Source: Sodiomyces alkalinus F11 (Eukaryota; Ascomycota; Sordariomycetes; Glomerellales; Plectosphaerellaceae). Taken from it: DNA of 64,000 bases. This document shows positions 1-10,481 of the stretch, piece after piece (position 1 is the stretch's first letter; each line of letters starts with the position of its first letter). A program made the translations under genes and the position numbers. A model generated the notes under the pieces. The model did not search any database and was not told the origin of the DNA. It was given only the letters and a program-made list of their open reading frames with translations. The stretch covers positions 5,660,346-5,724,345 of the forward strand of contig NW_021167080.1 in assembly GCF_003711515.1 (NCBI RefSeq), written 5' to 3'.

Positions 1-20
1 GACTAACCACTGAGCTATAG

Positions 21-929
21 GTTTTCTAAGAAGAATGACATTGCGCCGCCGTTTGAGTCGGTACAATCATTCGAATTGTAAGACATCTGCTCTCGGCCAC
101 TGACCCAGACATACGTCCCCAATGCCGCATGCCAGTCAAGGTTGCTAACCGCTACGGCGCGACGTTCAGCTTCTCCGAGAAGAACGACGCCAGTCTCCTC
201 CTTTTCGGCACGACATCCAAAAAGCGACCGCACATGATCACCTTCGTCCGCACATTCGGCCACAAGGTCCTCGACATGCTGGAGCTGCACGTCGACCCGG
301 ACACCTTCCGCTCGCTGAACCAGTTCAACGGCAAGAAGTTCACCGTCGGCCAGCGGCCCATGGTCGTCTTCAGCGGCACGGCCTGGGACAGCCCCGTCGC
401 GAACGAGTACACCATGGCCAAGTCCCTCTTGACCGACTTCTTCTGCAACCGGGACCAAGCCGACGCCATCGACGTCGAGGGCCTGCAGTACATCGTCTCC
501 CTGGCGGTGGAGGAAGAGTCGTCTGCGTCGGAAAGCAACGGCAGCGGCAGCAGCAGCAAGGCGAAACCCCGCATCCGGCTGCGCGTCTACACGATCCGCA
601 CGAAGCGGTCCGGCGGCCGCCTGCCGCGCGTCGAGGTCGACGAGATCGGCCCGCGCATGGACTTCCGCGTCGGCCGCATGCAGCCGCCCGACGAGGACAT
701 GCTGAAGGAGGCCATGCGGAACCCGAAGGGTACCGAGGAGAGGACGAAGAAGAACATCACCACCGACGCCCTGGGTTACAAGATTGGTCGCGTGCATCTG
801 GGCAGGCAGGATCTGAGCCAGCTCCAGACCAGGAAGCTGAAGGGCTTGAAACGGAGTCGGGACGTGGCGAGCGATGACGGGATGGAGGATATCGTGGATG
901 ATGAGGAACCGAAACGGAGCAAGAAGTAA
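21..929 (+). CDS. RPF2: Ribosome production factor 2 (Brix domain), 5' end outside window
   Basis: This is the C-terminal part of Rpf2, the Brix-domain protein that works with Rrs1 to load 5S RNP onto pre-60S particles in the nucleolus. Exons are 21..77 and 170..929. The 78..169 intron has donor GTAAGA, branch GCTAAC at 144-149 and acceptor CAG. Splicing restores the Rpf2 signature FSKKND followed by FFSEKNDASLLLFG, then KKRPHMITFVRTF. Bases 1-20 look like the tail of an upstream intron (CTAAC near the start, TAG at 18-20), because the frame hits a stop at position 4. The protein ends in a basic, acidic-patched tail (DDEEPKRSKK), as expected of a nucleolar protein. About 270 residues are visible; the N-terminal exon or exons lie before the window. 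The family call is firm; the exon starting at 21 is inferred. Confidence 0.93.
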
Positions 930-1693
930 ATCAACTTTTTTTTTTTTTTTTTTTTTTACCATCTTCTTTACCGGACAATTGTCTTCTTCCCTCCTCGGTA
1001 TAACGCTGCATGATGGGTTTCTTCTTGTTCGGCGTTCTTTGGTGTCCCTGGGTCTGCTGCTCCCACCACAGGAGAGGAAGAGAAGACAGTACGAAAATGG
1101 CACGGACAAAAATACACCCCGAGGGGAGATTCCAGCGCAATTTACCTGGTGCAGACCAGGTTACGATGTGAGCCACTGCATTGTATTCATATTTATACTT
1201 CGTGTGGACTGAGAAGACAACGGAAATGCAATAGTTGATCCGTCCCTTCGGGAAGAAAAGCCTCCCGACATGCTACATAGGAATAATCTATATAGAGGCC
1301 CACGACGATGACCTCTCTCGAGCCATAACTCCCCAAACATGGACCGTGTTCTTTTTCTCCATCTGCTGCTGATGGGCAAGGCCTATCTTCTATTCATCTT
1401 CTGTTAACTGGGGTTTCTTCTGTGATCGTCTAAACCGTAACGCATTCAATGCCGTTAGACCATATGGTGTGGCCTGGTGTTGGCCAACATGCTTTTCCAT
1501 ACTCCGATGGACTTGATGATCCTGTTCCGGTCCTATCCATCCAACTCCCAAGGTTACATCCATTGCTCAACCTAACCAAACTAAAACCGAGAAGAGAGGG
1601 AGAGAGGGAAAGAAAGAAAGAAAGAAAGAAAGAAAACACTCTCCCAACGCCGTCGAATACGAGCCAAGAGACTTTGCCCCTGCACTACCCTCC
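930..1693. other. Intergenic, RPF2 to Zn2Cys6 gene (convergent 3' ends)
   Basis: No gene is supported here. A run of 22 T lies at 936-957, directly after the RPF2 stop, and a (GAAA)n microsatellite lies at about 1608-1635. Both flanking genes end into this stretch, so it should hold two 3' UTRs. Confidence 0.7.
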
Positions 1694-3349
1694 TCATACA
1701 GGCAGCGCATCAGCCGGGATGGGAACGGGCGGCAAAGCCTGCGCCCTAGCGAGCAAGCCGGAAAGGATCTCAATGTGGCTAACAAAGGTCTCATTCATCA
1801 TGGTGGCGCTCTTGTCATTGCGGCTCTCCTCCGACACCCAGTCGGCGCCCCAGACGTCGGGTGGGATGACGGCGCCGTCGTAGAGGGCGATGCGGACGGG
1901 CCACTCCAGGTGGGACCACCAGGGGCTGGTGGCCTCGAACTGGGAAACGATGCCCATGACCTCGCGGCGGGAGGCGCCGTGGAGCCACCAGACGGACTCG
2001 AGGCTCTTGAGGAGGGCGAAGAAGCAGGCGAGGACGGCGAGGGCGCGGGGGCGGCGGGCTTCGAGGAGGTCGAGGAACCGCTTGGAGACGGTGGCCGGGA
2101 AGGCGAGGGCGGCGCCGCGGTGCGGGAGCTTGTGGGCCCAGTTGAGCACGGCGACGGCGTGGAGGTAGGATTGCCGGGTGGCGGCGGCGACGACGGGGTC
2201 GGCTTCCTCCTCCGGCTCGTCGGACAGTTCGGCGTCGAGGCCTTCGAGGAGGTGGCCGAAGAACGAGGTGGCGCCGCAGGCGTCGAGGTCGAGCTGGAGC
2301 ACGGGCTGCGAGTCGATGATGGGGATGACGATGTTGCTGGTGCGCAGCCAGGGCCACGAGGAGGCGACGACGGTCTTGACGCCCTGGAAGGCGTGGAACC
2401 AGGAGAGGGGGAGCGAGTAGACGCTGGTGGGGTCGTTGGGGTCGGCCTCGTCCCGGATGAAGATGCGCGAGGCGCTCGACTGGAAGGCGATGAGGGTGGC
2501 GGTCAGGAAGAGCGACTCGGCATTGTTCTGGCTGATGCCCTTGTTCAACGAGGCGCAGTACTCGGAAAGGCTGGAGGCCATGTAGGCATGCGAGGCGCGG
2601 ACGAGGTCCTTGTCTCCTGGGTGAAGAGCGCGGAGATGGAGGGCAGCAACGGCGAGCATGGCATCGGCGAGGTACGATGCGCCATCACCTTCGAATGCGA
2701 GACGGGGGACCGTATTTTGCCAGATGTCGTCGGTGATGGGCGAGTTGACGACCAAGGTCCGGGATGTCATGGATGTGTATTGATGGATGAGGCGCAACTC
2801 GAGCAGCCTGTTGTGGGGAGACGTCGAACCACGGATGGGTGCAGACGCCGGCGCCCTGAGGAGTGGTGCAGCGGCGAACACGGCGGGCGAGGCGTGTATC
2901 GGCGTCGGTGTCTTTATATCGCTGACTGGATGTAGAAAGGGGGAGGCAGCGGAGACGGCTGTCGATAGGGTAGGTGTAGTGACGGACGAAATGGGCGAGA
3001 GTGCCGCTAGCGACGGCACGGGCGTCTGTGCTGAAGGAGGGTCGTCGACGGGGATCACGAGACTTGGGGCTTCAAAGTCGCATGGTACGCCATGTTTGAC
3101 GCAATTGCCGCATCTTGGATGAACCTCATCACACTGGATAATTAAGTGGCACCGTCAGTTCATCCAATTCGATCGTTATCTCCCGGACTGATGATCCTCT
3201 TCCGACCCAGAGTGCCACCATGGGTCAGAAAGATGCTATACAGCTCTCGAGAGATTGACGCATTCCCCGTGCCGACATACCTTGATCTTCCGAGTCTTGC
3301 ATCTCCGACACCCAGCTCTCGACTTCTTGTGGGACCTTCTCGGTGGCAT
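1694..3349 (-). CDS. Zn2Cys6 transcription factor, Upc2-like type
   Basis: Two exons on the minus strand, 3349..3281 and 3133..1694, encode about 502 residues. The 147-nt intron has donor GTATGT and acceptor CAG and sits inside the zinc cluster. Splicing gives GCRRCKTRKIKCDE, then PRCGNC and GVPCDF, i.e. the six cysteines C-x2-C-x6-C-x5-C-x2-C-x6-C. The start MPPRRSHKKSRAGC is the usual one for this class. A Pro/Ser/Thr/Ala-rich linker follows. The C-terminal two thirds (LELRLIHQYTSMTSRTL, then LADAMLAVAALHLRALHP) resemble the regulatory domain of the Upc2/sterol-uptake-control-like family of Pezizomycotina. It is a nuclear DNA-binding activator or repressor with unknown targets. A sterol role would only be family analogy, since many Upc2-like paralogues have other functions. 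Confidence 0.88.
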
Positions 3350-4724
3350 CGTATTCGGCAGTGCGGTTGGGTAGGTAAACGCCGAGGAATCTTGGGTTGA
3401 GCCAAGGATCCCCTTCTCAATTTTCGTGAAACTTTGACTACTGGTAAAGCAGGCGGCGTAGAGGTATCTGATTCGGATAGGACGTCTTTCGCTCCCGGGA
3501 ACGAGGAGAAAGGTCGAGGCCGAAGTGCATATCCGAAGCAGCCGTATGAAGGCACGGTCGAGTTTGTTCGCTTCTGAACGGGAATAGATCGCAGCAAGAT
3601 AGCTCACTCAGATACTAACTCGAAGATGTCTTCACATCGGGACGAGGCAAAGCATTGGACGGAATCGGGCGCTGGCAATGGACTTGTTGTTTAGTACGTT
3701 GTACGTTGTATAGGAGTGGAGGCATCCCCAGATTCGTGGACGACGGACGTTGGACTCGTGGTTTGCACTCGTGGGAGTGGGGGCTTGCGGGGGGCGGTGC
3801 TAATAAGCCACGATCTCGGGAAGGTGGGGGGGGCTGTGACCTTATCAGGGTCTGTGGCGTCGCGTCGCCAAGTTGCCAGACGGTCGGATAACTCATACGG
3901 AATGCTATTGGCTACACCATTGGAAGCCCGATCGGAGAGACTGTCGGCCCGGAATAATCACTAATCACCCAAACGATCCCTCGTGGCAAATGCGTCGAAC
4001 GTGCCTAGGGCGGCGTCATCAGTGACTGGGTTGCTCGGTCGCCGATGAGAGATTTTGAGGCTTGGGAGTGTCAGGGGCAAACCAATGAACAGCCGGCTAG
4101 CCTTATGACGACAGATATCGTGCAGTCAGACACGGGTGTGCTACATGTTGCATTCGTAGTATGGCGAACTAACTACCGACGGCGCACTATTACCCGGATG
4201 ACAACTTCTCGTCTCTTCATTCAGCTGAGCCCAAGCCCTCCGACGCTGTCGGACGACGGCAGCGTCACGACCAGGATCGAACTTGTGGCTACAATTCCAG
4301 TCTAGATCTCGACGCAGACCTATTTTCCACCCAGCGAAGATGTAGCTCTTTCTGGACTCGCAATTAACAGATTACCAGGACCTGGAAAAAAAAAGAAAAA
4401 AAAAAGGGTCATGGCGCTAGGAGAGCGCAAAAAGAAAAGGACAGTGTCATTAAAGTGACCGTTCCGAACATGGCCGTCATGGGCCGGGAAGGTTGACATG
4501 CGTCTGCATCGACCAGAATGTGGTGCCATGAGAGGAACACACTTGAATAGGTAGGTAGCAAGCTCACGGCCAGGGGTCTGTCGTACGTTGTACCTGACGT
4601 CCTGCAAGGAGTGGGAAATAGGATGCAAAAATGAGATGAGGGGAGACTGCGGAATCTCATCCCCCCAGTTGCAAGGTTGATACGCGATCGTGCCGTGAGA
4701 ATCAAGGAATGTATGTAATTATAC

Positions 4725-4746
4725 CTTACCTTATACATAAGGTAAG
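4725..4746. repeat. Inverted repeat, CCTTA family
   Basis: CTTACCTTA (4725-4733), loop TACA, then TAAGGTAAG (4738-4746) form a perfect 9-bp stem. More GTACCTAAGGTAC-type sequence follows directly. The same words recur in many intergenic regions of this window. Confidence 0.8.
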
Positions 4747-5410
4747 TACCTAAGGTACTTTACCAAGTTTCAGGACGAAGGACTTCCGTAGAGTCGGATT
4801 GTCGACCCGGGAGTTCGTAATCCGGGAACGCGGTTACACGAAGTACCGAGTTTAATTCTCATTATTCATCCAAAACGCCCTTGTCGGGAGGGGGCAGAAA
4901 TGGGTTTGATTATGCATTCCATCAGCTTATTCTCAAGTTCGGACTCGTCTCGTCTCCGGTTGATATCTCTAAGCAAGGAAGGGAAAGGGAACGAAAAGAA
5001 AAGTCATAGGGAGGATTTGTAATGTAGAGACACGAACGATGTATAAAGACATCCCAGTCAATTCTGAGAACAAAGGGCATCTTCCTGGCGGCATCACATT
5101 CCGAACGGCCGCAGGAACCTCGTGAGCCGCAATGCACAGAACATGCTTGGCGAACATTGTTGCGAAACCTACAAAAGCACGACATTTTCCAAGTACATAC
5201 AAAATGGGGGACTCTGAAAACGGGAGGTCTGACAGCGAATGGATCGAGTCATTGCCGGGTCACACACGGGATTGCGTGATCGAGTTTTGGACGCGGTCCG
5301 CCTGCTATGCCGAAGCGGACGTTGCTGACTAGAGCTGTTCCTAGTCCGACCCGGCCGGAGCAATTCTCGGATTCTGTGCATGTTTGCATGTTACACCTGC
5401 TACCGAGGAA

Positions 5411-5446
5411 CCTACCTAGGTACCTGGATAAGGTACCTTACCTTAG
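5411..5446. repeat. GGTACC/CCTTA palindrome cluster
   Basis: CCTACCTAGGTACC is followed within a few bases by AAGGTACCTTACCTTAGG, which gives several overlapping palindromes. It belongs to the same intergenic family as 4725-4746. Confidence 0.75.
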
Positions 5447-5990
5447 GAGACAGGTTTACGGACTCTGAACGCCGTGTCCGAACAAGTCAATCAAGCATGA
5501 CTTGTATCCGTAATAAGACCTTGCACCACCTAAGGTAAACTAAACTCCCTTGGACATTCCCCGGAGGAATGGGGGGAGCAAAGAGGAAAGAACAAACAAA
5601 CCAAGGGCAAGAATAAAATTAAAAAAAAAATTGGCATTAATGATGTACCTTGGTCGAGGACTGGCAAACTTACACCTGCCATAACAATGCAATAACATCT
5701 ACCTTATGCTGGTGGTATTGCGGGGTCTTCCTTCCCTTTTGACCCTCCTTGAGTACATTGATTGTTACACCACTGTAATCCATTACCTAAGGTACCTATT
5801 ACCTATTACCCACCCAGTCTAACATCAAAGCAGGCAAGAGCCAGAGCACCTGATGGACAAAATATTTCTTTGCTTGTTCTTAAAAAGGGAGGTGTCGCTA
5901 TAGCGTGCCGTCGTTGGCGCCTTTCCGATCCCCACTGCCGCCACTCATTCGCTGCAGTTGCAATCTTTGATTTTTGCTCGAGGCGTTATA

Positions 5991-6051
5991 CGACGTACGA
6001 CGTACGACGTACAGGTAGGCACCTGTAGGTACCTTCTTACCTAGGTACCTG
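5991..6051. repeat. CGACGTA tandem repeat plus GGTACC cluster
   Basis: Three tandem CGACGTA units lie at 5991-6011. They are followed by CAGGTAGGCACCTG, TAGGTACCTT and ACCTAGGTACCTG (6012-6051), again the palindromic intergenic family. The block sits about 470 bp upstream of the CYS3 start. Confidence 0.75.
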
Positions 6052-6520
6052 ATTATTCCGCATCCAATATCCCGGTCCTGGCCATCCCATCACCTCTTCT
6101 TATCAAGCAAACCTCTTCGCCCTTTTCTCGGCCTCCATCACCCCCCTCCATATAACATATGTGACCACTTCCACTCGCACTGGGTTTTATCTTTTTCCTT
6201 TCCAGAAGACTGTCCTGCGTCACCTACATCATATGCTTTTCTGAACCTGCAACTCTATTTTTATCTCTCCCTCCCCCTTTGTGCAGATCGCTGCGTCGCG
6301 CACTCCTCCTCATCCCCGACCGTAGCTAGCCGGCGTTACCGCGTTACCTCACACCGCCTGGGTAGATCTTTATTCTCCTTTTCCTCTTTCCTCTTTTTTT
6401 CCCTCCCTTTTACCGAGGGAATCGTATCTCCAACATCTTCCTTACCTTTTGCTCTGTTCCAGGCGGGCCGGCTCTACATCGTCTCTACCATATCTCCCTC
6501 CATTCCTCACTACTCCCATC

Positions 6521-7771
6521 ATGACTGTCTCCGCCGACCACCCCATTGAGACCCCCCCGAGGCCTCCCTCGCCCGTTCACAAATTCGGTACTCTCGCTGT
6601 CCATGCCGGCAGCCCTCACGACGCGGCTACGGGCGCCGTCATCGAGTCAATCTCCCTATCCACTACCTTCGCCCAGTCCGCCGTGGGAAAGCCCGTCGGC
6701 CAGTACGAATATGCCCGCTCATCCAATCCCAACCGGGACAACTTTGAACAGGCCATCGCCGCCCTCGAGCACGCCAAGTACGCTCTCGCTTTCTCCTCGG
6801 GCAGCGCCACCACCGCCGTCGTCCTCCAGAGTCTGGCCGCCGGCTCTCACGTCATCTCCGTATCCGACGTTTATGGCGGCACCCACCGCTACTTCACCAA
6901 GGTCGCCAAGGCTCACGGTGTCAAGGTCACCTTCACCCCCGAGATCGAGGTCGACATCAGCGAACACATCACCCCGCAGACCAGGCTCGTATGGATCGAG
7001 TCGCCCAGCAACCCGACCCTCCGCCTCGTTGACATCCGTGCCGTGGCCACCCAGGCCCACAAGCACGGCATCATGGTCGTCGTCGACAACACCTTCCTCT
7101 CCCCCTATGTCCAGAACCCGCTCGACCACGGCGCCGACATCGTCGTCCACTCCGTGACCAAGTACATCAACGGCCACTCCGACGTCGTCATGGGTGTCGC
7201 CGCCTTCAACTCGGACGACCTCAAGGACCGCCTCGGCTTCCTCCAAAACGCCATCGGTGCCGTCCCCTCCGCCTTCGACTGCTGGCTCGCCCACCGCGGT
7301 CTCAAGACCCTGCACCTCCGCGCCCGCGAGGCCTCCCACAACGCGACCTCCGTCGCACAGGCCCTCGAGGCCTCCCCGCACGTCATCAGCGTCAACTACC
7401 CCGGCCTCGACTCCCACCCGCACCGTTCCATCGCCAAGCGCCAGCACCGCAACGCCATGGGCGGCGGCATGCTCTCCTTCCGCATCAAGGGCGGCCACGA
7501 TGCCGCCGAGCGCTTCTGCCAGCTCACGTCTATCTTCACCCTCGCCGAGTCGCTCGGCGGCGTCGAGTCCCTCGTCGAGGTCCCTAGCAGCATGACCCAT
7601 GCCGGCATCCCTCGCGATCAGCGCGAAGCCGTCGGCGTATTCGATGACCTCGTTCGTATCAGCTGTGGCGTCGAAGATGCCGAGGACCTCACGCGCGATG
7701 TTCTCCAGGCTCTCGAGAAGGCCGTCGCTGAGCAGCCCCAGCCCAACGGTGCCAATGGTGCTGAGCATTGA
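6521..7771 (+). CDS. CYS3: Cystathionine gamma-lyase
   Basis: A PLP enzyme of reverse transsulfuration that cleaves cystathionine to cysteine, 2-oxobutyrate and ammonia in the cytosol. It is one uninterrupted exon of 416 codons, the normal length for the Cys/Met-metabolism PLP family. Diagnostic segments are TLAVHAGSPHD near the N-terminus, QYEYARSSNPNR, the glycine/serine loop FSSGSATTA, VDNTFLSPY, and HSVTKYINGHSD, where Lys214 should form the Schiff base. HRGLKTLHLR and ESLVEVPSSMTH follow. The ATG at 6521 (catcATGAC) puts family homology within about 20 residues. An in-frame extension reaches back to 6449 but lacks conservation. Cystathionine gamma-synthase is a related alternative; the YEYARS and C-terminal segments favour the lyase. 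Confidence 0.93.
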   Translation: MTVSADHPIETPPRPPSPVHKFGTLAVHAGSPHDAATGAVIESISLSTTFAQSAVGKPVGQYEYARSSNPNRDNFEQAIAALEHAKYALAFSSGSATTAVVLQSLAAGSHVISVSDVYGGTHRYFTKVAKAHGVKVTFTPEIEVDISEHITPQTRLVWIESPSNPTLRLVDIRAVATQAHKHGIMVVVDNTFLSPYVQNPLDHGADIVVHSVTKYINGHSDVVMGVAAFNSDDLKDRLGFLQNAIGAVPSAFDCWLAHRGLKTLHLRAREASHNATSVAQALEASPHVISVNYPGLDSHPHRSIAKRQHRNAMGGGMLSFRIKGGHDAAERFCQLTSIFTLAESLGGVESLVEVPSSMTHAGIPRDQREAVGVFDDLVRISCGVEDAEDLTRDVLQALEKAVAEQPQPNGANGAEH

Positions 7772-8659
7772 AATGTGATCACCTAACAACCTTTTTCTTC
7801 TTCTTTTCTTCTTCTCGATTTCTTCTTTAACAAAAAAAAAAAAGACAAGATCATACACAACGGCGTCCATCCGGCGCCAGTGCTTTGCGTGGTCTTTGGT
7901 CTTGGACTTGGCACGGGAGGGCATTTGATGATTTATTCATGGACAGCAGTGGGAGGCATAGTGAGCGGGACCGCCGTCGTTTCCACATTGAGGAATCAAT
8001 GGTTTCTTTACACCCTTTCGTATCTTTTTTCCTCTTTTTTGGGAGGAGGGGCCGAGTGCCAGGGACATGACACAAAAAGGTGGTCGGTCGAATCGCGTCT
8101 TCAATAAGGTAGTGGCTTTGAGCCGCGCCGCTAGGATATGGATATTTGGAATAGACGAGGCAACGAGACGACAAAAAACTCGCCCGGTTGTATGACGCCG
8201 TCAGGTTTTTCTTTCTTTTTTTTGCCTTTTTTCCCCCATTTACCTTTCCTTATTTTATTGCTTTCTTGAAGAAAAGAAAAAGGGATCCGGCAGAGGGCGG
8301 GTGTTTGCATGTATCCTCAGGTCAGTAAGGGAGTGTGCGAGCCATCGAAATGAATAAGGTAGAGGAAGGGTGTCTCGGTATTCTTGCACCACGCTGTAGT
8401 AAATCGATACATTCCAAGCAACTGCGCTGCGTCATCCTTGCTGCTGTCTGCTCTCTCGCGGCCATTGATATACCCTACCTTCCCAATAAAATGCGCAAAA
8501 GGTAAGAGTGGTAAATTCGTGTCACGATGGCTGGACGGTGGAGATGTCGCTTAAAAGAAAAAGATTTAGACGAGGCGAAGACAGCAGATATAACATAACC
8601 CCCCCAACCCCCCCTCCCTAAGCAGCCGGTCCTCCTCACACCGGGTCTCCAGGATGCTG
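7772..8659. other. Intergenic, CYS3 to F-box gene (convergent 3' ends)
   Basis: No gene is supported. There are pyrimidine-rich and A-rich runs just after CYS3 (7787-7845) and T-rich/purine stretches around 8207-8285. It probably holds the 3' UTRs of both neighbours. Confidence 0.65.
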
Positions 8660-10481
8660 CTAGAGCACGTCGTCATCAGCTACCGGAGCACCACCCACAA
8701 CCGTCACCGCGTCGACGAGGTCCCTTTCCCGAATTCCCAGCTCCTGCCTGCGCCCGCGCTGAATCTCGCTCATGCCCTGGGAGGCCGTCTCGGCGATGTA
8801 GTGGAGTTCCGCAAGCGTGCCGGCGTTGCAGCTGGGGAAGACGCCGTCGAGGCTGCGCTGCCAGCGGCTCGTCGGGTTGTGGACGGCGGTCTGGTAGGCG
8901 TTGACGTCGTAGTCGGCGGCGCGGAAGGCGGGCGGCCGGGGCCGGAGCTCGTCGAGGAGGTGGTCGTCCTTGGGCGAAGGGGGCAGGTACGTGATGGGGC
9001 GGCCGTCCGGGGGCGGGGCGCGCGGCTGGGCGATGCCGAGGACGACCTCGACGAAGCGCTGGGCGACGCTGCGGCCTAGGCCGCTGGGGTCTAGGAAGTC
9101 GAACTCCGGCGAGGCGAAGGAGAGGGTGCCGGTGGTGCCGTGGATGTCGGCCCCGTTGTGGTGGAGCACGTCGTCGCGGATGAGTTGGTCGTAGCCCAGA
9201 AAGGCGGCGCGGCAGATGCGGAGGGAAGGGCAGCGGGACCGGATCAGCATGGCCATCCACAGGTCGTCCGGCCCCGGGCGCTGGTTGGGGAGGCCGATCC
9301 AGAGGAACTGGGTGGAGTCTGGGTTGATGTGGCGGCCCTGCTCGGCTTTGAGATATACCTCGTTAAGGTAGAGCTCGCGCAGCGTTGAGCCGAAGGCTTG
9401 GGCGATAGCGGGGAGGACGTCGGGGGCGAGTTCGAGACGCTTCAGCTCCAGGCATGTCAGGTGGGGGAGGATGAGGAGGGCCTGGCCGTCGCGTCCAGTC
9501 AGGGGCGGTTCGGGTAGAGAGCGGGCGTGCCATTCAAGTAGAGGCACATGCCAGGCCTTGGTCTGCTTGAGGCCGCGCGGGGGGCGACGATCGTCATCGT
9601 TGCCAATGAGGCAAAGCGTGCGGAGATGTTCGGCATGGCGAGTGAGGTGCCAGAGGAGAGAGGTGTGGCGGGGACGGCGTATGGTCATGACGAGGTTCTC
9701 GAGGTGAAGAAGGACTCGCATAATATTGAAGACATCACAGGGGTTAATCCACAGGTTGTCTATAGTAGGATCTGCCAGGTTTTCCAGCACGAGAGTGCGC
9801 AGGGGAACAGAGTCCTCTTCGGAGAGACGGTCGGCGAGGACGGAGAAGGTGTTGGCGAGGATCATGGTGGCGGCGTTGCAACGCTGGTCCACAAACTGAA
9901 AGGGGAGGTCGACGCGGAGGCGTTCAATGTAGCGGCAATTGAAGAGGACTTCTTCGACGACGCGGCGGTACTCGATCTCTGTGAAAGAGGTTTCGCACAT
10001 AGAGTATCGGTTCTGGAGGGTCCGGATAAAGTGCGTCATGCTCGGAACTTCGTCGAAGATGGTGGAGAGGAACTCGACTTCGACTATGTGGGCGGCAAGA
10101 AACACGAGGGTGAGGGTGTCAGCGAAGGCATACCTACCTCGGGGCGAAACAAAACGGGGAATGCAACGAGAAGGCAGCAGTGACAGCAACAAGTCGAAAG
10201 TAGGGGCGACACATACATTCATCCCGGAGAATGGTCAGGTCGATGTACAGGGCCTTGCAGTGCTTCCCGATGGTTTGGAGAGCATCAGGGTCAGGTCGAC
10301 GACGGCCGCTGGCAGCACTGAGCCGACTGAACTCGAGAGCAACAGTCCGGCAGACGTATGGCTTTAGGTAGCAATCGAATGCGCTGCACACGAGGCGCAG
10401 CTCAAGAACATCATTTCGGGGCCCCTGATCGATGCATTGTTGTAGAATGGCGTCCAGGAGCTCCGTGGGGAGGACGTCCAT
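8660..10481 (-). CDS. F-box protein with LRR-like helical repeats
   Basis: Exons 10481..10217 and 10137..8660 give about 580 residues. The intron (10138..10216) has donor GTATGT and acceptor GAG/GT, chosen because it alone keeps the downstream frame. The N-terminus MDVLPTELLDAILQQC with ELRLVCSAFDCYLKPYVCRTV is a typical fungal F-box, which binds Skp1 in SCF ubiquitin ligases. The rest has leucine-spaced segments (LRTLVLENL, LENLVMTIRRP, LTCLELKRLEL, LRELYLNEVYL) like irregular leucine-rich repeats that could choose a substrate. No closer assignment is possible. It converges on CYS3 with no visible functional link. Confidence 0.82.

Larger units (their letters stand above)
3350..6520. other. 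Long intergenic region upstream of CYS3
   Basis: This is 3.2 kb without a supported gene. Short open frames are unconvincing. It contains clusters of GGTACC/CCTTA palindromes (4725-4764, 5411-5446, 6012-6051), three tandem CGACGTA units (5991-6011), and a pyrimidine-rich leader just before the CYS3 start (about 6360-6520) typical of a fungal promoter and 5' UTR. Confidence 0.65.

Noticed and set aside
1..20. tRNA D-arm-like sequence (complement of CTATAGCTCAGTGGTTAG)
   Set aside because: It fits better as the 3' end of an RPF2 intron (CTAAC branch, TAG acceptor) because the Rpf2 frame begins right after it; no tRNA remainder is present in the window.
1608..1635. CRISPR-like or functional repeat at the GAAA run
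   Set aside because: Simple tetranucleotide microsatellite without spacers; CRISPR arrays are not expected in a fungus.
1775..2935. Long plus-strand frame antisense to the Zn2Cys6 gene
   Set aside because: Gly/Glu/Asp/Val-rich translation typical of the complement of a GC3-rich gene; the minus strand carries a real regulator.
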